Assembly: GCF_024054555.1 (NCBI RefSeq)
Contig: NZ_JAMXLY010000021.1
Span: 1-51,953, forward strand
DNA from: Segatella cerevisiae
Lineage (GTDB): Bacteria > Bacteroidota > Bacteroidia > Bacteroidales > Bacteroidaceae
Direction: 5' to 3'
Length of the DNA: 51,953 nucleotides
This document shows positions 44,066 through 51,953 of the stretch, piece by piece. Every line of letters begins with the position of its first letter. Positions within the stretch are counted from its first letter, which is position 1. The notes beneath the pieces were generated by a model that did not search any database, was not told the origin of the DNA, and saw nothing but the letters and a program-made list of their open reading frames with translations. The position numbers were made by a program, and so were the translations under genes.

Positions 44066-45451
44066 TTATTTCTTCAGTGCCGTTGCTATGATTTCCGCTA
44101 ATTTTGAAGCTCCTTTTGCCGTAGGATGGATGCCGTCTTGTTGCATCAGACCTGCATAGGGGGCAAAGGCTGTATGAAGGTCTAACATTTGGCAACGGTT
44201 CTTTTTTGCTAACTTGCGGATGACTGGGATGATGCCTTTCGCGATCACACTGTCGCTGATGTTCCAACTTGCCTTGAAAGCGGGGATAGGAGTGGCGAGA
44301 TAGATTTTCGGATGGCTCGGAAGGGCTTTGAGTGAGTCGATCATCTCTTGCATGTCTTGCCGGAATTCTCGTCCGTATTTCCAGTTCTCCGGTTTGGAGT
44401 CGTTCGTCCCTAATTTGATGATGACAATTCCTGGTCTGAAGGCCAGGGCGTCCTGCCATGCCAGTTCTTTCATATAGGGATGGTCGCCTTTATTCAGCAT
44501 TGTTCGGGCACCCACACCGAAGTTCTTTACAAGATAATTATCTCCCAAGTCTTTCTGCAGACAGGCCGGGTAACCTCTTTCAGTATTCATATCGATGCCT
44601 GAACCGTGGGTGATGCTATTGCCTATGCAGGCTACTCTTATAGCACTAAGTTTGGGACTGGGATGTGTCGACAACCACTGTGAAAGGTCTTCCAGCATCT
44701 GCTGATGATAAGTAAACTGTGGATTGAAGCCGAACCCATGACCACCTGTAGGATAGATGTAGAGCGAACAGTCATTGCCGGCTTTCCGCATTGCGGTATA
44801 GTAGGCGATGCTGTTTTCTACGGGTGGTACCACATCGTCGTCGTTGGCGAGAAGCAATACGGCGGGGGGAGTCAGGTCTGACCGGACTTGTTTCTCATTT
44901 GAGAAATTGGTAATGGCGGATTCGTCTGGGGTAGTTCCGAGGAAGTTAGCTCTTGAACCTTGGTGGGTGCCGTTGCCCATGGTGATTACCGGATAAAACA
45001 GGATAGAGAAGTTAGGGCGGAGGGCATAACTGGCATGTGTGCTGATGGTGGAGGCGAGGTGTCCGCCGGCAGAGAATCCCATGATCCCGACATCATAGGG
45101 GTTGATCTTCCATCGGTCGGCCGAGTCTCTGACGAGGCGCATGGCGCTCTCTGCATCACTGACGGGTATATTGCGGTTCCCTTTAGGCATGCGGTATTTC
45201 AAGACGAAATAACTGATACCTTTCTGATTGAAGAAGGAAGCCCAGTTATGACCTTCGTTATCCATGGAAAGTCCTACATAGCCTCCTCCCGGACAATCTA
45301 CAACGGCCCTTCCTGTAGGCCGGTCTGCCAGATAGCAGGTCAATGTGGAGGCTCCGTCTGTGATGATATTCAGAGTCATCTTCCTCGCAGTCTGTGCCTG
45401 CAACGAAAGTGCGAAAAGGATAAATGCGCCGAAAAATAAGTTTTTTTTCAT
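44066..45451 (-). CDS. Secreted alpha/beta-hydrolase and SGNH esterase fusion
   Basis: This 461-aa protein has a signal peptide (about 20 residues, ending LQAQ). It then has an alpha/beta-hydrolase domain with oxyanion motif CPGGGYVGLS, nucleophile motif GFSAGG at 125-130 and histidine motif GGHGFG near 237. A GDSL/SGNH domain begins at GNSITHGSG (277-285), with GTNDSKPE and DGIHPTAKG carrying the later catalytic residues. Two esterase active sites in one chain suggest removal of two kinds of acyl group from plant polysaccharide, for example acetyl groups on xylan. Substrate is inferred. It is convergent with rubrerythrin. Confidence 0.87.
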   Translation of the reverse strand: MKKNLFFGAFILFALSLQAQTARKMTLNIITDGASTLTCYLADRPTGRAVVDCPGGGYVGLSMDNEGHNWASFFNQKGISYFVLKYRMPKGNRNIPVSDAESAMRLVRDSADRWKINPYDVGIMGFSAGGHLASTISTHASYALRPNFSILFYPVITMGNGTHQGSRANFLGTTPDESAITNFSNEKQVRSDLTPPAVLLLANDDDVVPPVENSIAYYTAMRKAGNDCSLYIYPTGGHGFGFNPQFTYHQQMLEDLSQWLSTHPSPKLSAIRVACIGNSITHGSGIDMNTERGYPACLQKDLGDNYLVKNFGVGARTMLNKGDHPYMKELAWQDALAFRPGIVIIKLGTNDSKPENWKYGREFRQDMQEMIDSLKALPSHPKIYLATPIPAFKASWNISDSVIAKGIIPVIRKLAKKNRCQMLDLHTAFAPYAGLMQQDGIHPTAKGASKLAEIIATALKK

Positions 45452-45497
45452 GAGGTATGAATTTCTAGATTATACAGTTTAAGGTTGATAGATAAAA

Positions 45498-45522
45498 GGA
45501 GAAGTATAAAATTGACTTCTCC
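45498..45522 (-). terminator. Terminator after metG
   Basis: GGAGAAGT and ACTTCTCC pair around nine bases; on the minus strand a TTTT run follows. It lies 25 bases beyond the metG stop. Confidence 0.75.
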
Positions 45523-45546
45523 TTCTTTATTATTGGTCTAAAGAAC

Positions 45547-47610
45547 TTAGCAAACTTTGCTGCCGGGTTTGACTTTCCCCAAGACGCTTGTGACGGCAAG
45601 GCTGTCGTCTGCATCGAGGGCGGAAAGGATCATGCCCTGACTTTCGATGCCCATCATCTTGCGGGCAGGGAGATTGGCTATGAAGAGGACGTCTTTGCCG
45701 ATCAGTTCCTCGGGCTTGTAGTATTTTGCGATACCTGAAAGAATCGTGCGGTCCTTGCCCAGTCCGTCATCAATGGTAAACTGGAGGAGTTTGTTGGATT
45801 TCTGGACTTTCTGACAGTCCTTGATATGTCCCACACGAATATCGAGTTTGTCAAAGTCATCCATAGAGCAGGGCGCTTTGATAGGCTCTGCCTTGTAGGT
45901 GCTGGCTTCGTTTGCTTTCTTGGTATCCTCCAATTTCTGTAACTGGGCATTGATGGCGTCATCATCGATCTTCTCGAAGAGGAGTTGGATCTCTCCAATT
46001 TGATGACCGGGTTTCAGTAAGTCCGTACTGCCCAATTGATTCCATTCGAAGTGCTCCATACCGATCATCTTACGGAGTTTTTCGGAAGAGAAAGGCAGGA
46101 ACGGATCGAAAGCAATGGCGAGATTGGCAACCAACTGCAGGGAGATGTAAAGGACTGTCTCTACGCGCTTGGGGTCTTTCTTCCACACCTTCCAAGGCTC
46201 GCACTCTGTGATGTATTTGTTGCCGATCCTGGCCAGATTCATTGCCTCTTTCTGGGCTTCCCGGAATTTGAAGTGGTCAAGATACCCTTCCACTTTCTCC
46301 TGAACATCCTTGAATTCTTTGATGGCCCTTTGGTCGACATCCTGTAGCTCCCCACATTTCGGGACTACGCCATTCCAGTATTTCTTGGTCAGTTGGAGGG
46401 CACGGTTGACGAAATTGCCATAGATGGCGACAAGTTCGGAATTGTTGCGCTCTTGGAAATCCTTCCAGGTAAAGTTGTTGTCTTTCGTTTCCGGTGCATT
46501 GGCAGTGAGGACATAGCGCAGCACATCCTGTTTGCCGGGAAAATCCTTCAGGTATTCATCCAACCAGACTGCCCAGTTGCGGGAAGTGGAGATCTTCTGA
46601 TTCTCCAGATTCAGGAATTCGTTAGCCGGTACATTGTCTGGCAGAATATATCCGCCGTGGGCCTTCAGCATCGTCGGGAAGATCAGGCAGTGGAAGACGA
46701 TATTGTCCTTGCCGATGAAATGGACCAGTCGGGTTTCCGGATCCTTCCACCATGTTTCCCATTTCCCGAATTTCTCAGGTTCGTTCTGACAGAGTTCTAC
46801 CGTATTGCTGATATAGCCTATAGGGGCGTCAAACCAAACATATAAAACTTTTCCTTCGGCTCCCTTGACAGGCACCGGTATACCCCAGTCTAGGTCCCGG
46901 GTCATGGCACGTGGCTGAAGATCCATGTCCAGCCAACTCTTGCATTGTCCGTACACATTTGAACGCCATTCCTTATGGCCTTCGAGAATCCATTTCTTCA
47001 ACCAGTCCTGATATTCATTGAGGGGCAGATACCAGTTCTTGGTCTTCCTGAGGACGGGCTTACTGCCACTGATCGTGGAGTGCGGGTTGATGAGTTCCAT
47101 AGGACTCAGGTCACTGCCGCAGACTTCACACTGGTCACCATAAGCATTCTTGTTGTGGCAGTGGGGGCATTCGCCCATGATATAGCGGTCAGCGAGAAAT
47201 TGGTGAGCTTCTTCATCGTAGTATTGCTCGCTCTCTTTCTCGATCAATTTGCCGTCATTGTATAGTTTCTTGAAGAAATCACTCGCAAACTTGTTGTGAA
47301 TCTTTGAGGTCGTACGACTGTAGATGTCAAAACTGATACCGAATTCACGAAAAGAATCCTTGATCAGTTTATGATAACGGTCACAGATATCCTGAGGGGC
47401 GCATCCTTCTTTCTTGGCACGGATAGTGATGGGGACGCCATGCTCGTCACTTCCTCCGATAAAGCAGACATCCTGCTTCTTCAGGCGGAGATACCGTACA
47501 TAAATGTCAGCTGGAACATAGACACCGGCTAAATGGCCGATATGCACACCACCATTGGCATAAGGCAGTGCAGCTGTCACGAGGGTGCGCTTGAATTTCT
47601 TTTCTTCCAT
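45547..47610 (-). CDS. metG: Methionyl-tRNA synthetase
   Basis: The ATG at 47610 ([20 protein letters not shown]) is preferred because the -7 box TAATTTTG (complement of 47638-47645) lies just upstream and the longer frame would begin before it. The product is 687 aa. It has the HIGH motif (HIGHLAG), a zinc knuckle with CPHCHN and CEVCG, a KMSKS equivalent reading KISTS, an anticodon-binding domain, and a C-terminal tRNA-binding domain ([16 protein letters not shown] to [14 protein letters not shown]). It charges tRNA-Met. It is transcribed alone. Confidence 0.94.
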   Translation of the reverse strand: MEEKKFKRTLVTAALPYANGGVHIGHLAGVYVPADIYVRYLRLKKQDVCFIGGSDEHGVPITIRAKKEGCAPQDICDRYHKLIKDSFREFGISFDIYSRTTSKIHNKFASDFFKKLYNDGKLIEKESEQYYDEEAHQFLADRYIMGECPHCHNKNAYGDQCEVCGSDLSPMELINPHSTISGSKPVLRKTKNWYLPLNEYQDWLKKWILEGHKEWRSNVYGQCKSWLDMDLQPRAMTRDLDWGIPVPVKGAEGKVLYVWFDAPIGYISNTVELCQNEPEKFGKWETWWKDPETRLVHFIGKDNIVFHCLIFPTMLKAHGGYILPDNVPANEFLNLENQKISTSRNWAVWLDEYLKDFPGKQDVLRYVLTANAPETKDNNFTWKDFQERNNSELVAIYGNFVNRALQLTKKYWNGVVPKCGELQDVDQRAIKEFKDVQEKVEGYLDHFKFREAQKEAMNLARIGNKYITECEPWKVWKKDPKRVETVLYISLQLVANLAIAFDPFLPFSSEKLRKMIGMEHFEWNQLGSTDLLKPGHQIGEIQLLFEKIDDDAINAQLQKLEDTKKANEASTYKAEPIKAPCSMDDFDKLDIRVGHIKDCQKVQKSNKLLQFTIDDGLGKDRTILSGIAKYYKPEELIGKDVLFIANLPARKMMGIESQGMILSALDADDSLAVTSVLGKVKPGSKVC

Positions 47611-47637
47611 TAACTTATTGTTTTTTACTGTTTTGTG

Positions 47638-47645
47638 CAAAATTA
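47638..47645 (-). promoter_or_regulatory. -7 box (TAATTTTG) of metG
   Basis: A TAnnTTTG match on the minus strand, 27 bases before the ATG at 47610, which supports that start. Confidence 0.5.
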
Positions 47646-47706
47646 CTATAAATTGGGCGGAGAACAAAATAATTTGATTGTTTTTTGACGGACCTGTTGC
47701 ACACTG

Positions 47707-49266
47707 CTAAATTCTTGTGCGAAAAGCTCTTTCTGCCCAGTCTCCCCGGTCCAGTTCCCGATAGGAGATGGCTTCTGCCAAATGTTCCGGCAGTACAACT
47801 TCACTGGCGGCCAAATCGGCGATGGTCCTGGCGACTTTTAATATCCTGCTATAGGCTCTGGCACTGAGACTGAGTTTCTCCATCGCCGTACGCAGTAAGG
47901 TCAGGCCTTCTTCTCCGGGCTCGGCATACTGGTGGATCTGACGTTCGCTCATCTGGGCGTTGCAATGGATGCCGTTGAGATTCTTGAAACGCTCGGTCTG
48001 TATCGCTCTGGCTGCGATGACTCGTTTACGGATTTCCGCACTAGGCTCTCCCGGTGCCGCTTTGCTGATCTCCTTGAAAGGAACGGGAGTGATGGAACAC
48101 TGGATGTCAATGCGGTCGAGGAGTGGACCGCTGATCTTGTTCATATAGCGCTGGATTTGTCCGGGCGTGCAGACACAGTGATGTGTCGGATCTCCATAAT
48201 AGCCACAAGGACAGGGGTTCATACTCGCCACGAACATGAAGGAACAGGGATAGGTGATGGTGTACTTGGAACGGCTGATCGTGATCGTCCGGTCTTCCAG
48301 AGGTTGTCTCAGGACTTCCAAGGTGTGCTTGTTGAACTCCGGCAGTTCATCACAGAAGAGTACGCCATTGTGGGCGAGGGAGATTTCTCCGGGCATCGGG
48401 TTTGTGCCTCCTCCTACAAGGGCGACTTCAGATATGGTATGGTGGGGCGCGCGGAAAGGCCGCTGGGAGATGAGGGATACTCTTTGACCTAGTTTTCCGG
48501 CGATGGAATGAATCTGAGTGGTCTCCAGACTTTCTGTCAACGACAATGGGGGAAGTATAGAGGGCAGACGCTTTGCCATCATGGATTTGCCGCTCCCGGG
48601 AGGACCGATCATAATGAGGTTGTGCCCACCTGCAGCTGCTACTTCCAATGCCCTCTTGACACTTTCCTGCCCGCGTACATCCGCATAATCAAGATCGAAA
48701 TGGCTCTGGTTGTCATAGAATTCTTTCCGTGTGTCGATGACTGTGGGTTCGCAGGTGTCCTGACCGTCGAGAAAACGGATGACTTCTACGAGATTGCTCA
48801 TGCCATAGACATCAAGGTGATTGACGACCGCTGCTTCCATGACATTCTGACGAGGGACGATCAGTCCTTTGAAATGTTCTGCTCTGGCCTTGATGGCAAT
48901 AGGTAAGGCACCTTTAACAGGTTGAAGTTTCCCGTCAAGGCTCAATTCTCCTACCAGCATATAGTCATTCAGTCGGTCGGCTGTCATGTTCTCGTTGGCG
49001 GCGAGGATGCCGATAGCTAAGGGCAAATCGAAACTGCTGCCTTCTTTCTTCAAGTCTGCCGGAGCCATATTGACGGTGATATCTGCTATAGGAAACTTGA
49101 ATCCGTTGTATTGCATAGCTGCTGCTATCCGGTCACGACTCTCTCTGACCGCTTCATCTCCCAGACCTGTGAGATGAAACTGTACTCCTCTTGTGATACT
49201 GACTTCAATTGTTACCGTAGTCACTTCAAGACCGTTGACTGCGGCACAGAATGTTTTTATAAGCAT
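47707..49266 (-). CDS. comM: YifB/ComM-family Mg-chelatase-like AAA+ ATPase
   Basis: This 519-aa protein has an N-terminal Lon-like ChlI domain ([20 protein letters not shown], and [13 protein letters not shown]). The AAA+ core has Walker [15 protein letters not shown] near residue 220 and Walker [12 protein letters not shown], and a C-terminal Mg-chelatase domain ([14 protein letters not shown]) follows. ComM is a hexameric helicase promoting branch migration during integration of transformed DNA; in species without known competence the role is unclear. It is transcribed as a single gene between metG and the second lipoprotein. Confidence 0.9.
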   Translation of the reverse strand: MLIKTFCAAVNGLEVTTVTIEVSITRGVQFHLTGLGDEAVRESRDRIAAAMQYNGFKFPIADITVNMAPADLKKEGSSFDLPLAIGILAANENMTADRLNDYMLVGELSLDGKLQPVKGALPIAIKARAEHFKGLIVPRQNVMEAAVVNHLDVYGMSNLVEVIRFLDGQDTCEPTVIDTRKEFYDNQSHFDLDYADVRGQESVKRALEVAAAGGHNLIMIGPPGSGKSMMAKRLPSILPPLSLTESLETTQIHSIAGKLGQRVSLISQRPFRAPHHTISEVALVGGGTNPMPGEISLAHNGVLFCDELPEFNKHTLEVLRQPLEDRTITISRSKYTITYPCSFMFVASMNPCPCGYYGDPTHHCVCTPGQIQRYMNKISGPLLDRIDIQCSITPVPFKEISKAAPGEPSAEIRKRVIAARAIQTERFKNLNGIHCNAQMSERQIHQYAEPGEEGLTLLRTAMEKLSLSARAYSRILKVARTIADLAASEVVLPEHLAEAISYRELDRGDWAERAFRTRI

Positions 49267-49317
49267 AGATATAAGGTTACGATGTGTTTTCTGCAGAGTT
49301 TTCCGGTTAACCGGAAT

Positions 49318-50325
49318 TTATCTCACCAAATGCTCCAGTTGGGCATTCATCTGACTGGCTTTGATGCCTCGTGCGATGATGCGTCCCCGTTGGAGTAGCA
49401 GGTTGTCGGGGACATTGGTGAGTCCCAATTTTCTCAGGGTCTTGTTCTCCAACAGTTCTCCGTCCCAGATATTAGACCACTGGATCGTGTCATTTTTCAG
49501 GGTGTTCAGGCAGTCTTGTTTCGTGGCATCCACAGAGATGCTGACAACTTGCAACTTCCCTCCGCTGCGACGCCGGAAATCATTGACTTGGCGCAGAATC
49601 TGCTGGCTTTGGTCGTTCCAGGTCGCCCAGACAATAATCATAGCATAAGGTGAATGGGTAAGGTCAGCACTGGAAATAGGCTTGCCGTTCATGTCTACAG
49701 TTTTAAAGACTGGAAGGCGACGCCCTGTCTGAGTAGCTTCTATACTTCTGATCTTTTCCCTGATACGGACGAGTGTCCCGTTCTTTCCTTGTGCCTTAAG
49801 CATCAGATCTGACAAAGCTATGGCCTTGGTATAGTCAGGTTGCTGGTCCTGAATGAAATATTTCTGGACAAGATAGGTGCCGACTTGAGAAGTGGGATGG
49901 TCCTTGATAAACTGCTCCGCATAATGTTTGGCTTGGGGTGGTGAGGCATTCTCAATCTCTTTCCGGAAATCAGTCATCAACTTATTGTCTTTGGTTCCGC
50001 TCACTTCCATCTCTTTGAGTTTGGAAGCATCGGCATCAATCTCTACGGATTTCCCGGATTGTGCAAAAATGGGTTGTTGGGAAAAATTAGGAAAGACAAG
50101 CATTAAGATTGCATCGTCTTTCAGTGGAATCTCATACGCGAAACGGCCGCCTTGAATCTTGATGGTATCCATCCCTATGGTGCCCCCATCTAGACTGTAA
50201 ACGTACAATTCACCCTGATTCATGTGAAGTATCTGCCCTTCAAGTTTGAAGTGCCCTTTGCTCACTCCACAAGAGGTTAGTAAAAATATCAGGATAGAGA
50301 AAAGGGTGTATGCTGCTCGTTTCAT
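49318..50325 (-). CDS. Second DUF4369/thioredoxin-fold lipoprotein lacking the CXXC motif
   Basis: The ATG at 50325 (MKRAAYTLFSILIFLLTSCG) gives 335 aa with a clear lipobox LTSC; the longer frame runs through two tRNA genes and is an artefact. An N-terminal DUF4369 domain (KLEGQILHMNQGELYVYSL) is followed by a helical region and a thioredoxin fold (PYAMIIVWATWNDQSQQIL). The WCxxC motif is replaced by WNDQS near residue 235, as in the related lipoprotein near 40 kb. It is predicted to sit in the envelope without thiol redox activity. No link to neighbours is seen. Confidence 0.83.
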   Translation of the reverse strand: MKRAAYTLFSILIFLLTSCGVSKGHFKLEGQILHMNQGELYVYSLDGGTIGMDTIKIQGGRFAYEIPLKDDAILMLVFPNFSQQPIFAQSGKSVEIDADASKLKEMEVSGTKDNKLMTDFRKEIENASPPQAKHYAEQFIKDHPTSQVGTYLVQKYFIQDQQPDYTKAIALSDLMLKAQGKNGTLVRIREKIRSIEATQTGRRLPVFKTVDMNGKPISSADLTHSPYAMIIVWATWNDQSQQILRQVNDFRRRSGGKLQVVSISVDATKQDCLNTLKNDTIQWSNIWDGELLENKTLRKLGLTNVPDNLLLQRGRIIARGIKASQMNAQLEHLVR

Positions 50326-50379
50326 GTATTTACCCTCACTGATTCTTGAAAGCAAGGATCTCAAAATTGATTTTAGAAG

Positions 50380-50465
50380 TGCCGCGAACGGGACTCGAAC
50401 CCGTACAGCCATTTCTGGCCAAGGGATTTTAAGTCCCTCGTGTCTACCAATTCCACCATTGCGGC
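50380..50465 (-). tRNA. tRNA-Leu (anticodon TAA)
   Basis: The reverse complement begins GCCGCAATGGTGGAATTGGT, has the anticodon loop CTTAAAA between GGGA and TCCC, a long class II variable arm (CTTGGCCAGAAATGGCTGT) and the T arm GGGTTCGAGTCCC, and ends GCGGCA. No CCA is encoded. Confidence 0.95.
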
Positions 50466-50484
50466 CCCCGGAATCGGGAATGTG

Positions 50485-50557
50485 AGCGGCAAACGGGACT
50501 CGGACCCGCGACCTCGACCTTGGCAAGGTCGCGCTCTACCAACTGAGCTATTGCCGC
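50485..50557 (-). tRNA. tRNA-Gly (anticodon GCC)
   Basis: The reverse complement begins GCGGCAATAGCTCAGTTGG, has the anticodon loop TTGCCAA within GACC/GGTC, the T arm GGGTCCGAGTCCC, and ends TTGCCGCT. It lies 19 bases from tRNA-Leu on the same strand, so both are probably one transcript. Confidence 0.95.
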
Positions 50558-51480
50558 TTTTTGCCATGCTGATTGATTGCATAGCGATTGCAAAGATAGA
50601 GCTAAATCTTTAAAATCCCAAATGAATTAAGAATTTTTTGTCTAAGGATAGTGCTTTTCCTTAAGTCTCTTTTATCCTTCTTGAGACCATCTGCCTTTTG
50701 TATTTGGATGTTTTGTCTTGGCAGGATGGGCTGATCTGTTGAAGATGGATAAACCTGGAGTGTTGGTAAAATACCGATGAGGACAGTTGTATTCGAAGGA
50801 CGGTCTATCTTCTGTCGCGTAATGAAATAGACCGGAATTAGATTCTTTAGACGTCTGCCTTTGCTTCTTCCTTAAAGTTCTCCTTCTGGAATTAGAGAAG
50901 TGATAAAAACAGTTGGTGTCGAATTGCCTTTATTGACAAAGTCTTGACGGTAGAAGGGTGTAGAACTTTGCATTGGGTATTATCGGCCTGGTAAATCACC
51001 TTATTAATATGGGGGGATAGAATTTAGGTGTATTGTAGTAATAGCGTTTAGGAATATTGTGGTATAGCGTTATTCAGACTAGATATTAAGAACAGTTGCA
51101 AAGTAATTGATAATCAAATACTGTGATGGAAAATCAATACTGCTTTTCCTATATCGAATCAGTCGAGTGTCTCTCATTCGAATCGTTTTATCGATGGTCC
51201 TCAAACGGTCTGTATGTCCATTCCAACTTTATGAGTAGCCTGCTTCTTTTGTTGGTATATTTTTCATAGGGATGTTATCTTATTGATGACTTGTAGAAAA
51301 ATAAGGAGAATTGGTGGATTATTACAATTTTTTATTAACTTTGTAGGGTTGTAATCGATGGGATTTCATAGAGGCATGAAAACACTGGAATCTTGATCTG
51401 ATTCAGAAGAGATGTCAATACTTTGTATTTTCAAGGTAAATTAGAGAGTAAAATAAAAACAAGTTAACAGAAATTTATAA
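50558..51480. other. About 920 bp without a gene
   Basis: No coding region or RNA is recognised. At 51336-51343 TAACTTTG matches the -7 consensus, with TTGG at 51311-51314 about 22 bases upstream; this probably drives the frame starting at 51484, with a leader of about 135 bases. A weak GTCTC/GAGAC inverted repeat lies near 50667-50688. Confidence 0.4.
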
Positions 51481-51483
51481 TTG

Positions 51484-51834
51484 ATGTCATCTCAGGTACA
51501 TGAATTAAGTAATCGAAACGGTAATCTGCTCAAAGGGGGAGTTATCTTGACCGATCTCGTTCTATTGTATGGTTATACGTGGATTTTTTCTGACGTCGTA
51601 CATTCTCCATTGACGAGAATGAAAGGTTTTTGGCTGGCTATTGGCTTTGCCTATTTGATTAGTGTCCATTTCTTCCCTCCTATTTTTCACCTGCGCCAGT
51701 CGACGAGGTTAGCAGTAATCGGAAGGACAATGAAAACATGGTCGTGTTTTACAGTGATGTCGCTGGGTTTCGTGTTCTTCCTCCACTGTGCCGTCCTACT
51801 GAATTGGCGGTATTGGACACTTTATTATATATGA
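51484..51834 (+). pseudogene. Truncated N-terminus of a polyprenyl glycosylphosphotransferase (EpsE-like)
   Basis: The 116-aa frame has four hydrophobic segments (GGVILTDLVLLYGYTWIFS, GFWLAIGFAYLISVHFFP, WSCFTVMSLGFVFFLHCAVL and a short last one) with a basic IGRTMKTW loop, as in the N-terminal membrane part of undecaprenyl-phosphate sugar phosphotransferases of Bacteroidales capsule loci. These proteins are normally 450-480 aa, and the catalytic domain is missing: the frame stops at 51834 and the next 119 bases hold only short frames. It is either a broken gene or a short relative; the rest could lie beyond the window. Confidence 0.5.
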
Positions 51835-51953
51835 TTATCCTCAACTGAGTGATTTTCTTCAATCATAGGTTCTGTGCTGAAACGCCGGTCTATAGGACAC
51901 AGCTGCAACAACTAGCCTGTCAAAAAGTCTGTCGCCAAATGATCTTCGGTTGA

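Noticed and set aside
47611..47667. Upstream start for metG
   Set aside because: The -7 box at 47638-47645 lies inside this extension, and the family starts near MEEKK.
50326..50582. N-terminal extension of the second DUF4369 lipoprotein, and a 69-codon frame in the same place
   Set aside because: Both read through the tRNA-Leu and tRNA-Gly genes; they are not protein-coding.

Overview
The window is chromosomal DNA from a Bacteroidota bacterium, most likely a Prevotella-like Bacteroidales. The evidence is the TAnnTTTG -7 promoter boxes ahead of several genes (some with a TTTG -33 box 19-20 bases upstream), DUF4369/AhpC-type lipoproteins, an ECF sigma factor with a short cognate membrane protein, a PMCA-type calcium ATPase, and Bacteroidales-type SpeA, TopA and PNPase. 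No rRNA and no CRISPR array were seen. Three tRNA genes are present: Met-CAT, Leu-TAA and Gly-GCC.

Region 1 (1-3.3 kb) is mobile-element debris. It holds the C-terminus of an ISL3-type transposase, a three-gene replication module (excisionase-like HTH, a replisome-organizer-like protein, a DnaC-like ATPase), a decayed stretch, and a broken IS982-family transposase.

Region 2 (3.3-23.4 kb) is a defence island. It opens with a lipoprotein gene on the opposite strand and a WYL regulator. A small HTH regulator follows, coupled by ATGA overlaps to a complete type 1 BREX operon: brxA, brxB, brxC, pglX, an AlbA_2/ATPase gene, pglZ and brxL. Downstream are a SIR2-like gene, the relic of a Lon-like domain, and an unrecognised 356-aa gene. 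A tRNA-Met gene bounds the island on the right, with its 3' end facing the island, which suggests integration at a tRNA. Two features make this BREX locus unusual. The AlbA_2 gene carries eight tandem copies of a mainly 16-bp unit that is open in all three frames, so each copy gained or lost would change the frame. pglX carries a perfect 23-bp inverted repeat just before its predicted specificity region, which is visibly AT-richer than the rest of the gene. Together they suggest a phage-defence locus that can vary its methylation specificity and switch an accessory protein. This is inference from sequence.

Region 3 (23.4-50.6 kb) is ordinary chromosome. In order it holds an orphan HipB-like regulator, a calcium ATPase, HAD phosphatase, ribF, a CPBP protease, an ECF sigma factor with its partner, the convergent block topA-aroK-speA-argB, a NUDIX hydrolase, a sialate O-acetylesterase, a DUF4369 lipoprotein, pnp, rubrerythrin, an alpha/beta-hydrolase-SGNH esterase fusion, metG, comM, a second DUF4369 lipoprotein, and tRNA-Leu and tRNA-Gly.

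Region 4 (50.6-51.95 kb) is mostly non-coding and ends in what looks like the truncated N-terminus of a polyprenyl glycosylphosphotransferase.
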